Shown: piece by piece, positions 1 to 10,079 of the stretch | Position numbering within the stretch: the first letter of the stretch is position 1 | Layout: the number at the start of each line of letters is the position of its first letter | Origin: Straminergon stramineum | Taxonomy: Eukaryota; Streptophyta; Bryopsida; Hypnales; Calliergonaceae | Assembly: GCA_963920665.1 (NCBI GenBank) | Contig: OY987266.1 | Coordinates: 24,168,248-24,232,247, forward strand | DNA length: 64,000 bases | Direction of reading: 5' to 3' | Translations under genes and position numbers: made by a program | Notes under the pieces: model-generated | What the model was told of the DNA's origin: nothing | The model's database searches: none | The model's input: the letters and a program-made list of their open reading frames with translations, nothing else

Positions 1-112
1 GGTGAAATTGACTCCGCTAATCACTTGCAAACAAATCCGAGACAGAGTGATACAGCACAGACTGAAAGAACTGAGTACCACGGAGCGCAAACTTAGAGAA
101 GCAAATGTACCC

Positions 113-1186
113 TCAAGAAATTTCTACAGCAGCCCCAATGGGATCTTGGCACGTCGGGCAAGTGCTGTAGCCACAACGTAGCAATGTTGTCCAGCAGTCT
201 GAGTGCACTGTATGCCCGCAGGTCATGTCGATGTTGGGGATCGGCGCACCCATTCTCAGTGTTCCAAAACAGATGGCGCAATCCTTCCTGCCCAGCTTCT
301 TCATTCGTCCGGTGGCATCGTTGCTTGGCAATGGCTTGGCTGTGATGACGAGATGACTCCAATTTGCCATGTTTTGACCTTTCTCATCATCAAAATACTC
401 GTATTCTTCCTCCTTGCTGCTCAAATGCCACTGGCTTATCACGTCAATGGGCAGGACGCCCGCTTTACGACCTTCAAACATCCACTCACACTCCAGGAAT
501 CCTACTGTGGTAGACGTGAAAATCGCCCCACACACAGGACACTCTACCTGTTCTGCGATGTTGAACACCGTGAAGCCTTTCTGACGGTACACTATGTCCC
601 CAAATGCTTCACAGAAGGAATTCGGACATGTTCCTTTAATATTCAGCCCTGGAGAAATGAGTTTCCAAATGGAATCACCTGGTTTCCATCGACTTACTTT
701 GACTGTTTTGAGGGCAGATATATTCTCCATATCCACAAATGTTTGTACAGGTCTGTCCGAATCTCCTCCACGCAGCTTCCCTGCAACATGAACAACACTT
801 CCAGACTCCATGTTGCACTCTGTCAATGCCAAGCTGGAGTCTAGGGCAGATAAGCTCTTTTCAGCGCACGTGATCTGAATGTCTTGGTCTGAGGAGTACG
901 CCTCATAGTCCGTGATGGCAGTTACCAGATCTGCCACAGTACTTCGAGCAGCCATGTGAACTAGTAAAATTGAACCGCTGAGACCTTTCACTTGCAGGGA
1001 CATCCCACCACGTTTTGGTCCAGTATGCAGTCTTGTACGCACCGAAAAACGAGGTGCACCCATGTTTTGCAAGTTCGGGATGAGATGAGCACGCTTGTGC
1101 TCATCGGCTAAGCACACTCCATGGTACAGAAGAGCCACAACTGAATATCCATGTCGGGTAGAGATGACCTTCTTCAACTGGCCCAT
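113..1186 (-). CDS. Ubl-Ubl-zinc-RING-H2 protein (copy A), putative E3 ubiquitin ligase
   Basis: A 357-codon ORF. Residues 1-61 align with the second half of ubiquitin and end in KRGG. Residues 62-141 are a complete ubiquitin-like domain starting MSLQVKGL and ending LRGG; the counterparts of ubiquitin K6, K48 and H68 are kept. Residues 142-300 hold the phrase FVDMEN, a Cys-rich knuckle (C187, C192, C216, C219, C233) and a Trp-containing linker. Residues 303-346 form a RING-H2: C-x2-C-x16-C-x-H-x2-H-x2-C-x11-C-x2-C, with every ligand present. A RING-H2 normally recruits an E2 enzyme, so an E3 ligase role is inferred. The internal LRGG could be a deubiquitinase cleavage site. I recognise the domains but no named gene. 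The ATG at 1186 may be a secondary start, because upstream coding sequence lies in another frame. Three broken relatives lie in the window. The 3' flank down to base 1 matches that of copy C. Confidence 0.75.
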   Translation of the reverse strand: MGQLKKVISTRHGYSVVALLYHGVCLADEHKRAHLIPNLQNMGAPRFSVRTRLHTGPKRGGMSLQVKGLSGSILLVHMAARSTVADLVTAITDYEAYSSDQDIQITCAEKSLSALDSSLALTECNMESGSVVHVAGKLRGGDSDRPVQTFVDMENISALKTVKVSRWKPGDSIWKLISPGLNIKGTCPNSFCEAFGDIVYRQKGFTVFNIAEQVECPVCGAIFTSTTVGFLECEWMFEGRKAGVLPIDVISQWHLSSKEEEYEYFDDEKGQNMANWSHLVITAKPLPSNDATGRMKKLGRKDCAICFGTLRMGAPIPNIDMTCGHTVHSDCWTTLLRCGYSTCPTCQDPIGAAVEIS

Positions 1187-1461
1187 GGAGTAGAATGATG
1201 TGCTTGAAATTGACTTTGAACACGCTTCGGAAGCGACTGCCCTGGATGTTGCTCACGTGAAGCAGGTCTTCCACTTTGAAATCATTGATCCTGCTCACCC
1301 ACGATACTGAATCAATTCAAGGGTCTCGAAATATCCATGAGAAGCAAGTACCATGATGTATTTCATTGCAACATACAATTCAAGAAATTTTGATGTTGTT
1401 TAACTAACCTTGAAGGGAACTCTGAATGTGCTCTGTTCATCTCGGACGCTGAAGAAGACAT
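1187..1461 (-). other. 5' exons of Ubl-RING copy A, out of frame with the main ORF
   Basis: A short first exon (1461-1409, starting MSSSASEMNR) ends at a good donor, AAG|GTTAGT. The intron at 1408-1291 (118 nt) ends in AG. The phase-2 exon then joins in frame to a stretch reading RINDFKVEDLL...SNIQG...FKVNFKH. Copy D has the same peptide stretch. In its SNIQG..FKVNFKH part, A and D differ mostly at third codon positions or by conservative substitutions, which supports this as the true coding frame. It is the N-terminal half of the first Ubl. Near 1188 the frame runs one base out of step with the MGQLKK frame of the main ORF. Copy B has the same shift. Either A is a pseudogene re-initiated at 1186, or an unrecognised splice restores the frame. 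Confidence 0.5.
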
Positions 1462-3197
1462 GTTTTGCCTTGTTCTCTGGAAATAAGCTTCGACGGAGAG
1501 ATAATTATGCACTTCTCTCTCTGCACTCACACAGTCGACTATCAACTGAAGAAGTAAAATGCAAGTCAGATTGATTCTCTGCAATGAGGCATTCAGTTTT
1601 TAATTGGGACATTAAATAGTCGTAGCTAAAATTCGTGCTAAACTTAAAGCAATTATACAATTAAAAACTGAAAAACTGACTCACCCGTAACAACGAAGTT
1701 CTCTTCATGCATTTTGCTGCTTGCTATCTTATTGAAACAATTTCAAACTAGATACATATATGAACACCATGATAAAGGGCTTGCAACTCACCAACTTTAT
1801 GTCCCGCAGCCGTCGATCTTAGTTACATTTGCTGAGCACTATCGATCACAACTGTTTGTAGTATCGTTCTAAACAAAACCATGTCAGCTTGCCAAGATCC
1901 TAGCCAACAGTTATGAATTGAGATGACTCTGGTGGGCGCTAATTAACTGCAGTGTTGCTCTTCTACTTGCAATTCTAGTTTGCTACTCTAGAGACTTCGT
2001 CTGTGAATTTGATAGTCTTTTGTGTGTCTCAGAAGATTTGTCATTATGAGCGCCGCCATGGCCTCCATGTTTAACCTGCGTGAAGTTCATGGTGATGATT
2101 AAGATGCCGGAAATTTAGAGTTTTATAACCATTTCTGTACGTATCTCTCACCCACACTATTCGATAATTTGGAAGATTTGAGATTTTCCAGTTGCACTTA
2201 AGTTATAACTTAATGTACGTTGGATCATACGCAACCGAGCCTGTTCCCAAGAGCGCGCATAAAAAAAAATCGGAGCATAAGTAGAGGCTTATTCCACAAT
2301 GTTCACTTCGAGGACATTGGAATTTGGAAATATTACGGAACGGTTTAGTATGACCCCTTTCTAAAATCAACCCCTACAGATTCTTGTCTAAAATATACTC
2401 CCACAATGTATGAGAGTTTCGGGTGGGCTTTAGAAACACCTATTTTTAGCACTTTGGAATATTCATAGTTTCTTCATACAATGTTCAAAAAATGCATTCT
2501 TAGAGAATCTAAAATCCCCTTTAGACTACCAACAACCCCACAAAGAGGTTTTCAATATAATATTAGGAACCATGTTGAATTTCTTATTTGGTCAAATTTA
2601 GGTGTAGTTACCTTACAACTAAATGCATCTAGATTAAGCAATTGAATATTGTTCCTCCTCCTATTCCTATAGGTAAATTGCCTAATTTTTTTGTTGGATT
2701 TTGTTAGAAGTCAAAGGAGTAGTCTAGATTCTCCTCTCTTGCATTTTTTGTCTATATGAATAAACTCAGAATTTTCAAAGTACTAAAATTAGGTGTATCC
2801 AAAATCGACACTATACTCTCATGGATGGAGGCTAACATTTTAGGTAAGAACCTGTAGCAATCAGTTTTAGGGGTCAGAATTGGGTGCAGTTAACTTAAGA
2901 GCGCCACTTTGATTTTATACTTGTTTCTAGCTGTTCTGCATGAACGGCACTACCTCCATCAAATTCTAAGGAAAACGATTTGGACATTCAAGTAAACCTA
3001 AGTTGCTTCTATTTCAATTGTTTCTATATTAAGTTGTATCTCCATTGAAGTTGCAGTGCCACTTCAGTTGAAGCAATTCTTCGAAATTCGAGAGTCGGCA
3101 CCTGCATAACATCCATACAAGTGGCACACTAGTCTATAGTGGCGGTAGAATCATTTTTTATTAACTTAGTGTTGGTTCATTTCAATTTTAGTCTAAC
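1462..3197. other. AT-rich intergenic, no gene seen
   Basis: Upstream side of copy A. It holds scattered short ORFs with no recognisable domain. Promoter elements for copy A may lie in the first few hundred bases, but I see no clear TATA box. Nothing else can be named here. Confidence 0.4.
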
Positions 3198-3592
3198 GGA
3201 GCCGACCCCTTACTAATCATAGACCCAGTCTGGCAAAGTAGGGTGGAGGAATTTCAATCAGCAGGTGATTAGCAATAATTAATGCTGGCATAGTTCCCGG
3301 GCAGTTTGTGGTGCATTATAATTGGCTACAAGACTCTCAAATTTGGACCCAGCCCTTCTTGGATTTTGCAACCAGCCCTTGGTCGAAAAGAGGAAGGTCT
3401 ATATGGCCAATATGGGTAGAACAGAATCTTCAGCTTAAAAATTCGTACTAATTATTTTGTGAGAAAAAAAAATCTGAAAAATTATGGAAACTTTATGAAC
3501 TCTATTTCTGCTCATGGGAAAAATTTCCCCACTGTTGAAACCTCCCTTGCAGTATGTGTATCTGCTTAAGTGGTCAGAAAGGGGTCGGCTCC
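3198..3592. mobile_element. MITE-like element with 14-bp TIRs
   Basis: GGAGCCGACCCCTT at 3198-3211 is repeated inverted and perfectly at 3579-3592. The roughly 395-bp interior has no ORF of note. The GCCGACCCC core resembles the termini of the 13596-13813 element, so they may be related. I see no clear target-site duplication. Confidence 0.5.
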
Positions 3593-4176
3593 CTTAACTT
3601 AACTTAGTACAGTGAGTGAATTAAGTTTCCATTGTTAAGAAGATATATAAGCTTAAGCTCCGTCTGCCTTGTTCCAAATATGCTACTTTTTCAACTACCC
3701 TGATCTTTGGGCAAAGCAAAATTTCGTGAAATCTTGATATAATCGGTCATTTGAATTATGTAGAGAATAGGCAATTGGTCAAAGCATTTCCATCTAGCCT
3801 ATCCATTGAACTCATCTAGAGCCCAGGAAGCACCCATAAAATGAATGAATGAAAGAAATATTCTCTTTTGTCTGTGAGGTCTGGATTTTGGACTCTGTGC
3901 TCTGTTGTTGTCCACATTTTGCACTTCGGAGTGCTTCAAGTTCAAGTGGCGTCTTTTTATCATGCAATTCGAATAGAATTATTGATCGAAAGTAGTTAGC
4001 CATAAACTGGGTAATAGATTGGAAGACTAATGAGAAAAAGGAAAGAAAGGTCATGAAAAAGGAATTTCAACCAATTCAATTTATCAACATTAAAATGGCC
4101 AGTGCTTGTCGTGCATGGCTACAAAACTTCAGTAAGTAAGTGTCACCCTTCAGAAGGTTGATATTGTTTGCAGGGA
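3593..4176. other. AT-rich spacer between two TIR elements
   Basis: No gene or repeat was recognised. A short minus-strand ORF at 3812-4054 has no identifiable domain and ordinary AT-rich composition. Confidence 0.3.
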
Positions 4177-4563
4177 ATATGGTAGAACCACCCATTACTA
4201 ACCATTTAAGCATTTTGTGCATGATCTGCAGCAGTAGAAGGCAATGTAAATTTTCTATCTTGTAGAAAGATAGAAATCATGGGGATTGCAAATTTCTTGA
4301 TAATTTTCTGCCTTGAATTGAAATTACTATGGGTTTTGGAAGGCAAAAGTTGATCTAGACCCATCCCCAACACATAAGAGTTTTCAACTCATTCAAAGAC
4401 TACTTTGGCTCTCAAAACCAAGCACATGTGTCATGACACTTGGTTAAAAGATGGTCTGAAACCAAGAATTGATGGTTAGAAATCAGTCATAGTCTCTATT
4501 GAATTTCCCAACATCTATACATTGGCCATGGGGCCTTGTTGGTAATGGGTGGTTCTACCATAT
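4177..4563. mobile_element. MITE-like element with 22-bp perfect TIRs
   Basis: The 22-bp end at 4177-4198, beginning ATATGGTAGAACCACCCATT, is repeated inverted without mismatch at 4542-4563. The element is about 387 bp and non-coding. The perfect TIRs suggest fairly recent movement. It sits just downstream of Ubl-RING copy B. No target duplication could be fixed. Confidence 0.6.
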
Positions 4564-4689
4564 ATGCAACTTCCTCAAAAAAAAACTTACGTAGGCTCTA
4601 TTCCATCTCTTATATACAGAGGCAATTACATATGTACACATACAACGGGTTCCATCAGTAGAGAAATGACAGGCTTGCCTTTTCATGCT

Positions 4690-5701
4690 GGAATGGAATC
4701 TCAGCACGTTGGGCAAGTGGTATAGCCACAATCTCGCAATGCCATCTTGCAATCAGAGTGCGTTGTATGCCCACAAGTCAGCTTCATGCTGCAAGAATTC
4801 AGCGAACCAGTTGTCAATGTTCCGAAGTAGATGGCACAATCCTTGGGGTCGAGCTTGAGATTACTCAATCCGTCCACGGTATCCTTGCTTGTCAATTTCT
4901 TGACCGTAATGACAAGATTAATCCAGCGCACCATGTTTTGATCAGTCTTCCTCATCATCGAACTACTGGTATTCTTCTTCGTTCATACTCAAATTAATGC
5001 CATTTGCTCACCATGTCGATAGGCGGGACACACACTTCACGGCCCTCAAACATCCATTCACACTCACAAAATCCCACTGTGGTAGCTGTGAAAAACGATC
5101 CACAAACTGGACAAGTGACAACTTCAGCGATGTTTGAACACCGCGAAGCCCTTCTGGCAGTGCACGATTGTTTCGAATGCATTGCACTAGGACTTCTGGC
5201 ACTAGGAAAGTCGACCCAATGAGGCCTTTCACTCTCAGGGACATCGCACCACGTTTTGGTTGAGTGTGCAATGTTGTACGCACCGAAAAACGAGGTGCAC
5301 CCCATATTTTGCAAGTCTGGGATGAGATGAGCAAGTTTGTGCTCGATCATCGGCTAAGCACACTCCATGGTACGGAAGAGCCACAATTAACTGAATATCC
5401 ATGTCAAGCGGAAGAAATGACCTTCTTCAACTGGCCCATGGAGTAGAATGATGTGCTTGAAATTGACTTTGAACACGCTTTGGAAGCGATTGCCTTGGAT
5501 GTTGCTCACGTGAAGCAGGTCTTCCACTTAGAAATCGGAGATCCTGCTCACGAAGAACTAACAACAATTTAGGGGTCTCGAAAAATCCCTGAGAAATTCA
5601 AATTACAACTTCAAATTCGAAGAACATACGATACGAGAGATTCGTGAATATTGAACTAACCTTGAAGGTAGCTAATTCATTTCAGGCTCTGAAGTAGACA
5701 T
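4690..5701 (-). pseudogene. Ubl-RING copy B, broken
   Basis: This is homologous to copy A along its length. Exon 1 (5701-5661) begins MSTSEPEMN and then meets a TAG, before the same GTTAGT donor. The following exon has an in-frame TAA (DF*VEDLL). The first Ubl tail (AHLIPDLQNMG) is recognisable, but most of the second Ubl and the FVDMEN region are deleted. The sequence jumps from the Ubl2 start (MSLRVKGL) to the KGF..CPVCG knuckle. A frame break follows EWMFEG..MVSKWH. The RING keeps the C..H..H..C and CPTC ligands, but the second Cys is Tyr (CAIY). A stop comes directly after the last RING Cys. The one-base shift in Ubl1 is shared with copy A, so B and A diverged after that event. Confidence 0.85.
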
Positions 5702-6503
5702 GGTCGATTAGCCTAGCTTGTTATATATCTGGGGAAATAGATTTGACGAAGAGACTCCAAGCCGGACGAGCTAATATACACGTCAACCAATTCAAAGTAA
5801 AATAGTAGAATGTAGTTCCTCAACAAAGCGGACACTTCGCAATTGGAGCACATTTGTTGCGGTAGTTTGAAATTTCAACATGAACTTGGCAATTCTATAA
5901 GAAAATCTTGACTTGAAAAGACTGTTCCTACAGTATAACAAAGGAGATCTTTTCATGCCTTTTTCTGCTTGAAAGAATTAGTCAGAAGTTAGATTTGTCA
6001 ACACACACCAAGTCTCTATGTACCCAAAACGGTACCCACCTTAACATTCAATATAATCAAATTCTCTAAAATTTTATGAATAATTAATCAGTCAATTCTA
6101 TAATAACTCACTTAATTTTGATTACTCTCTGCCCTTGCTAAAAGAACAAATTCATATACTAAACTCTTTCAATCAACTTATAATCCCATGTATTACTTCA
6201 TAATTATACAAAATACCCATCAAAATGAGCACGTTGTGATGAAAGGATAAATCAAATTATAGTAGAAATAAATCACCCTTGTTCATGACATCATGTTTGC
6301 AAAAGATATCTACTAAATTTATACTTTGTGCATCTACTAGAAATGAATTAAACCATACTAAAACAACTTAAATAGTGACATATTTTTTAAAAATTAATTA
6401 AAATTTTTCACTCCAAAAGTCTCTAAAGTCTGAAGCCTTCACTTTTGTCATTACAAGTAGCACAAATAGAAGAAAAGTATTAGTTTTTAAGTTTTGATTA
6501 CTT
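5702..6503. other. AT-rich intergenic
   Basis: Upstream side of copy B. No gene or clear repeat boundary was recognised. Composition is strongly AT-rich from about 6000. Confidence 0.3.
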
Positions 6504-7272
6504 GGGTGATTGCAAGAAACACTTGTCCTATTTGTTGCATTTTCAATGGTACTCATGATTTTTTTGGGAGTATTTTAAAATTAGAAAACTAATTTTTTTT
6601 AAATTAAAAAAATATGAATAATGTATATACCTTTAAGGTGAAGGTAGTCATGGAAGGAATTGCATAGAAAAATTCTCTAAGTAGGAGAGCTAGAAAAGTG
6701 CCAAATCTTAAGAAAATACATACCTTGATGTTTTAATTAGGAAAAAATAGTAAAAATTTTAAAATACACAAAATTAAAACTGGCCATTTGTGAAAACTCT
6801 ATGGAGATGGCCATTTATCGGAAGAACCATCAAAATAATATTTTATATATTTCAAAAATGCAAGCAAAAAGAAGTTCACTTTGTAGACTTCCACACCACA
6901 TAAAATTACTTATTTTAAAAATTTCTTTGACCATTAGCTATAAGTCTACTAGAAGACCAACTCCTCAAAATTTAAGCTCAAAATTCATTTATTTGGATTC
7001 TAAATAGTTCTAAAACCCTCCAAACAGGCAAGTGTGACATTGAATCAGGCTCTATTTTTGGATAGTATATTATTTTTGAAAAGTATATTATTTTTGAAAA
7101 GTATATTATTTTTGAAAATTAAGAAAAAATTAGGCAAGGTCTATAATAGTCATGAGTACCTTCCTTGTAAATCTTAAGTCATTTGGAGTCAAAACACAAA
7201 AATTATGGCCAAAAATCATATCAATATGCAATGTGTGACACAAAATAGGATAGGTGTTTCTTGCAATCACCC
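6504..7272. mobile_element. TIR element, GGGTGATTGCAAGAAACA family, copy 1
   Basis: The left end GGGTGATTGCAAGAAACACT (6504) is mirrored at 7243-7272 by an end reading ...GTTTCTTGCAATCACCC. The element is about 769 bp. Its interior aligns with the copy at 36956-37679, sharing phrases such as TATACCTTTAAG, TCTCTAAGTAG and GTTTTAATT. Relatives are at 33322-34051 and, truncated, at 25414. There is no transposase ORF, so it is non-autonomous. The superfamily is unknown. Confidence 0.65.
7065..7118. repeat. 18-bp tandem repeat, three units
   Basis: The unit GTATATTATTTTTGAAAA occurs three times in a row without mismatch, inside the TIR element at 6504-7272. The 36956-37679 relative does not show it, so it is probably a private expansion. 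Confidence 0.85.
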
Positions 7273-8481
7273 TAATTAACCTCTAAAATCCCAAGGGGTT
7301 TTTCTCCATCAAAACTTGCTCAAAATTGCCATTATCTTCTACTATAAAGAGCAATAACTTATCAAAAAAATTCTAATCTAACTCTAGGATATTGCAATAG
7401 ACTAATATGAGAATGTTTGGAAGAAGTTTCAGAATCTTTTATTACATAGATTGCAAGGTAGTTGCATTTAAAGTGAAAAAAGCATATTTTTTTTTTGCAT
7501 TGTGACAAACTATATTTTAAGACCTTGAACTTTTTTGAAATTAGAATTTTTCTTTTCAGATTGTGAACTAGAAGAAAATTATCATGAAGAATTGAGTTGA
7601 GGGTTTAGGGAAAAAATCCAAAGTGAAGTCACGTGATTTATTTATTTTTTAATTTGCTAAGTAGAAGAAGATATGAAATAGATGGAAAAAATAAGTCACT
7701 AGAAGCTCTAAGATGAAATTCAAACACATTGATTCTAATAATAAGATTGTTCAAAAAATCAAATATAACCTTGTGGAACCTTTTTTTTTTAAATGTCCAA
7801 ATTCAGCCCCAATACATAACAAATACATAATATTTTCAAAAAGGTGATTTGTTTGCTTGTAATATAAGAAGTTACATAATTTTTTCATCACTTATCCAAA
7901 GGGAATAAACCAAAGCTTTCTATATAGAAAATTTAAGTATTATCTATTGAAAATAAATTTCCAAAAAAAATCATTTCTAGTTTTAAGTGTGATTTGTTTT
8001 TGTTGCCCCCCCCCCTTAACTATTTTGAGTTTATGAGGCATAACTTTTGCTCCTAGTCACCGATGGACGTAAAATTGTATTTCCAAAAGATTATCTATTA
8101 TTCTATCTTATGATAATGTTTCAAAAAATTATGTCTAAAATTGAGATTACAAGAACCTATGAACTGTGTCAAGTGTCTCCCAAGGGGACACTTATTACTC
8201 TACAGGTTAATAATTTATTATTATATTTAGAGTTTGAAAATTACAAAACCAATCCATTTTTTTAATCTAAAATTGAAAATATTAAGGATGTAATTAATAA
8301 TGGAAGGAATTTCAAATTTCAAATTTAATTTATAAATATTTTTCATAGCAATTACAAAATCAAGATTTGCAAATGTAATTAAATATTCAAATTCTATAAC
8401 TTTTTTCAATTACAAAAAGACAATTTCAAGCTATTGTCCTCCAATCCTTTGACAAACTCATTTGAGAACTCTTGCACACTC
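7273..8481. other. AT-rich intergenic, no gene
   Basis: Low-complexity A/T-rich sequence with homopolymer runs, including a C-run near 8007-8016. The short ORFs here have no domain signature. Confidence 0.3.
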
Positions 8482-9278
8482 AGGGCCACTTCACACTACG
8501 GCACAAGGTTGAGAGTCCATCAATTTCAGTCAATGAAATTGTAGAAACCCAAGAGTTCAACCTCTCGAGCCTTCACACAAGGAGGCACAATCCAAAGTCT
8601 GTTGCCCACTTGTCTGCCTATATGGCAACCAAATGCCTACATGGCGATAGACTCTCGATGAGAATTTGGGTCTCCATTTCTGGCTGACCCAAACTCTAAT
8701 CAAGAGTCTGTCAAGTTTTTTTCAGAATCTGACAAAATCTCAGCCATTAGATCGGACTATTTTTGTAGAAATAGGTAGGATGCCCTCCCTTGTTTGTTTG
8801 TTTATTTGTGTCCCCATTGGGGTTTGAACCCTAGTCTCCACCATTACAATGGGGAGTCTTTGCATTCTATGAACCTACTTCCCTTCAATGTTTAATGCCA
8901 CCTTTTTATTCCATTTGTATCCTTCATATTCCTTGTTTAATGATGAGAGCATGTGCTGTGATTATTTTTCCAAGGCCATTTTTGACTCCTTTCTCATGTT
9001 TTTTAACCTTTTGCTTGAAAAAATTGTCACATGGGTGATAATTTATAGAAAATTTCAGAAATTGGATGGATTAGAAGTCGAAAAAATGGAATAGGTTTGG
9101 ACTTTGGGTTTGGACTTTGGACTTTGGCCTTTGGAGGCTTCACACTATGGCCAGCCAAAGGCTCCAATTCCTAGTTTTTTCGGCCTATTTGTTGCTCATT
9201 TCCTTGGACTCTCACCAAAGTTTGGCCACTCAATCCCACGGCCTCTTGACTTGGACGGCCATAGTGTGAAGAGGCCCT
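8482..9278. mobile_element. TIR element ending AGGGCCnCTTCACACTAnGGC
   Basis: AGGGCCACTTCACACTACGG at 8482 matches the inverted end at 9258-9278 at 19 of 21 positions. The element is about 797 bp with no convincing coding frame. A third copy of the CTTCACACTATGGCC motif lies inside, near 9140. Termini of the form (C)AGGGCC recall hAT elements, but the 8-bp target duplication expected for hAT is not visible. Confidence 0.5.
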
Positions 9279-9442
9279 CAATGAACACTCTTGTTTGTAT
9301 TTATAGAATTTTTAAATTTTGAATCATTTAAAAAAATATTTAGCATTGGATTATTACAAAATTTGAAGGGCATCAATTTTTAAATTTATATTAACAAAAA
9401 GTGCATATGGAAAGTTTAATTTTTTAAAACAACTTATCTTAA

Positions 9443-10079
9443 CCCCTAAATGCCCAAGGCCTATTTGGAGCTCCTTGAAATTTGCTCTAAATTGAACAAA
9501 AAGTCAACATTTTCATAAGTTGTACCAATTTCTTTTGAATTGTAACCGTACAAATTCAAACTAGACATGTTAGAGATCACATAGGAAAAGAAAACATAAC
9601 AATATTACTTATAGATTGAAAGATTATAATGTTTGATCATGAGGGTGTAAAAATTGTGAAAATTTTTCAATTCACTTTCTACATGTCAACTCTAAAAAGT
9701 TGGTCACTAAAAAAATATGAGGTTATAGGGCCTAGCATGCACAACTCCAATAAATGTATGACTTTTCAAAATCTATTCTACAATTTTTTTAAATGAATTT
9801 TGAATGTGATTTTGCCTCCAAGATCTAGTGTATTTGAGGCTCATTTCCAAGAGCCCTCAACACTACAGGAAGTCAAGATTGCAATGGGCATCCTTGCACT
9901 AAATTGTCAATAGAAAAATCATAATCCTTTATTTTTCAGATCAACTTTTTGATCCTAAAACTAGACTTCAAAAAAAATTCTCCAAAAATATAAACTAATA
10001 ATAATAGTAATTTGGTTGGGTTTTACTTAACTTCAAAGTTTTCGAAACACCAGAATCTGGTGCCTTGGGCATTTAGGGG
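9443..10079. mobile_element. TTAA-flanked TIR element, piggyBac-like candidate
   Basis: CCCCTAAATGCCCAAGGC (9443-9460) is repeated inverted and perfectly at 10062-10079, and both ends are bounded by TTAA (9439-9442 and 10080-10083). TTAA target duplication and CCC-starting TIRs are hallmarks of the piggyBac superfamily. The 637-bp interior has no transposase ORF. An internal palindrome CACCAGAATCTGGTG lies at 10049-10063, overlapping the right end. Classification as piggyBac is inference. Confidence 0.6.

Noticed and set aside
203..844. 213-codon plus-strand ORF opposite Ubl-RING copy A
   Set aside because: It runs antisense to a frame with clear Ubl and RING motifs. Its translation has no domain, and its openness follows from the codon use of the real gene.
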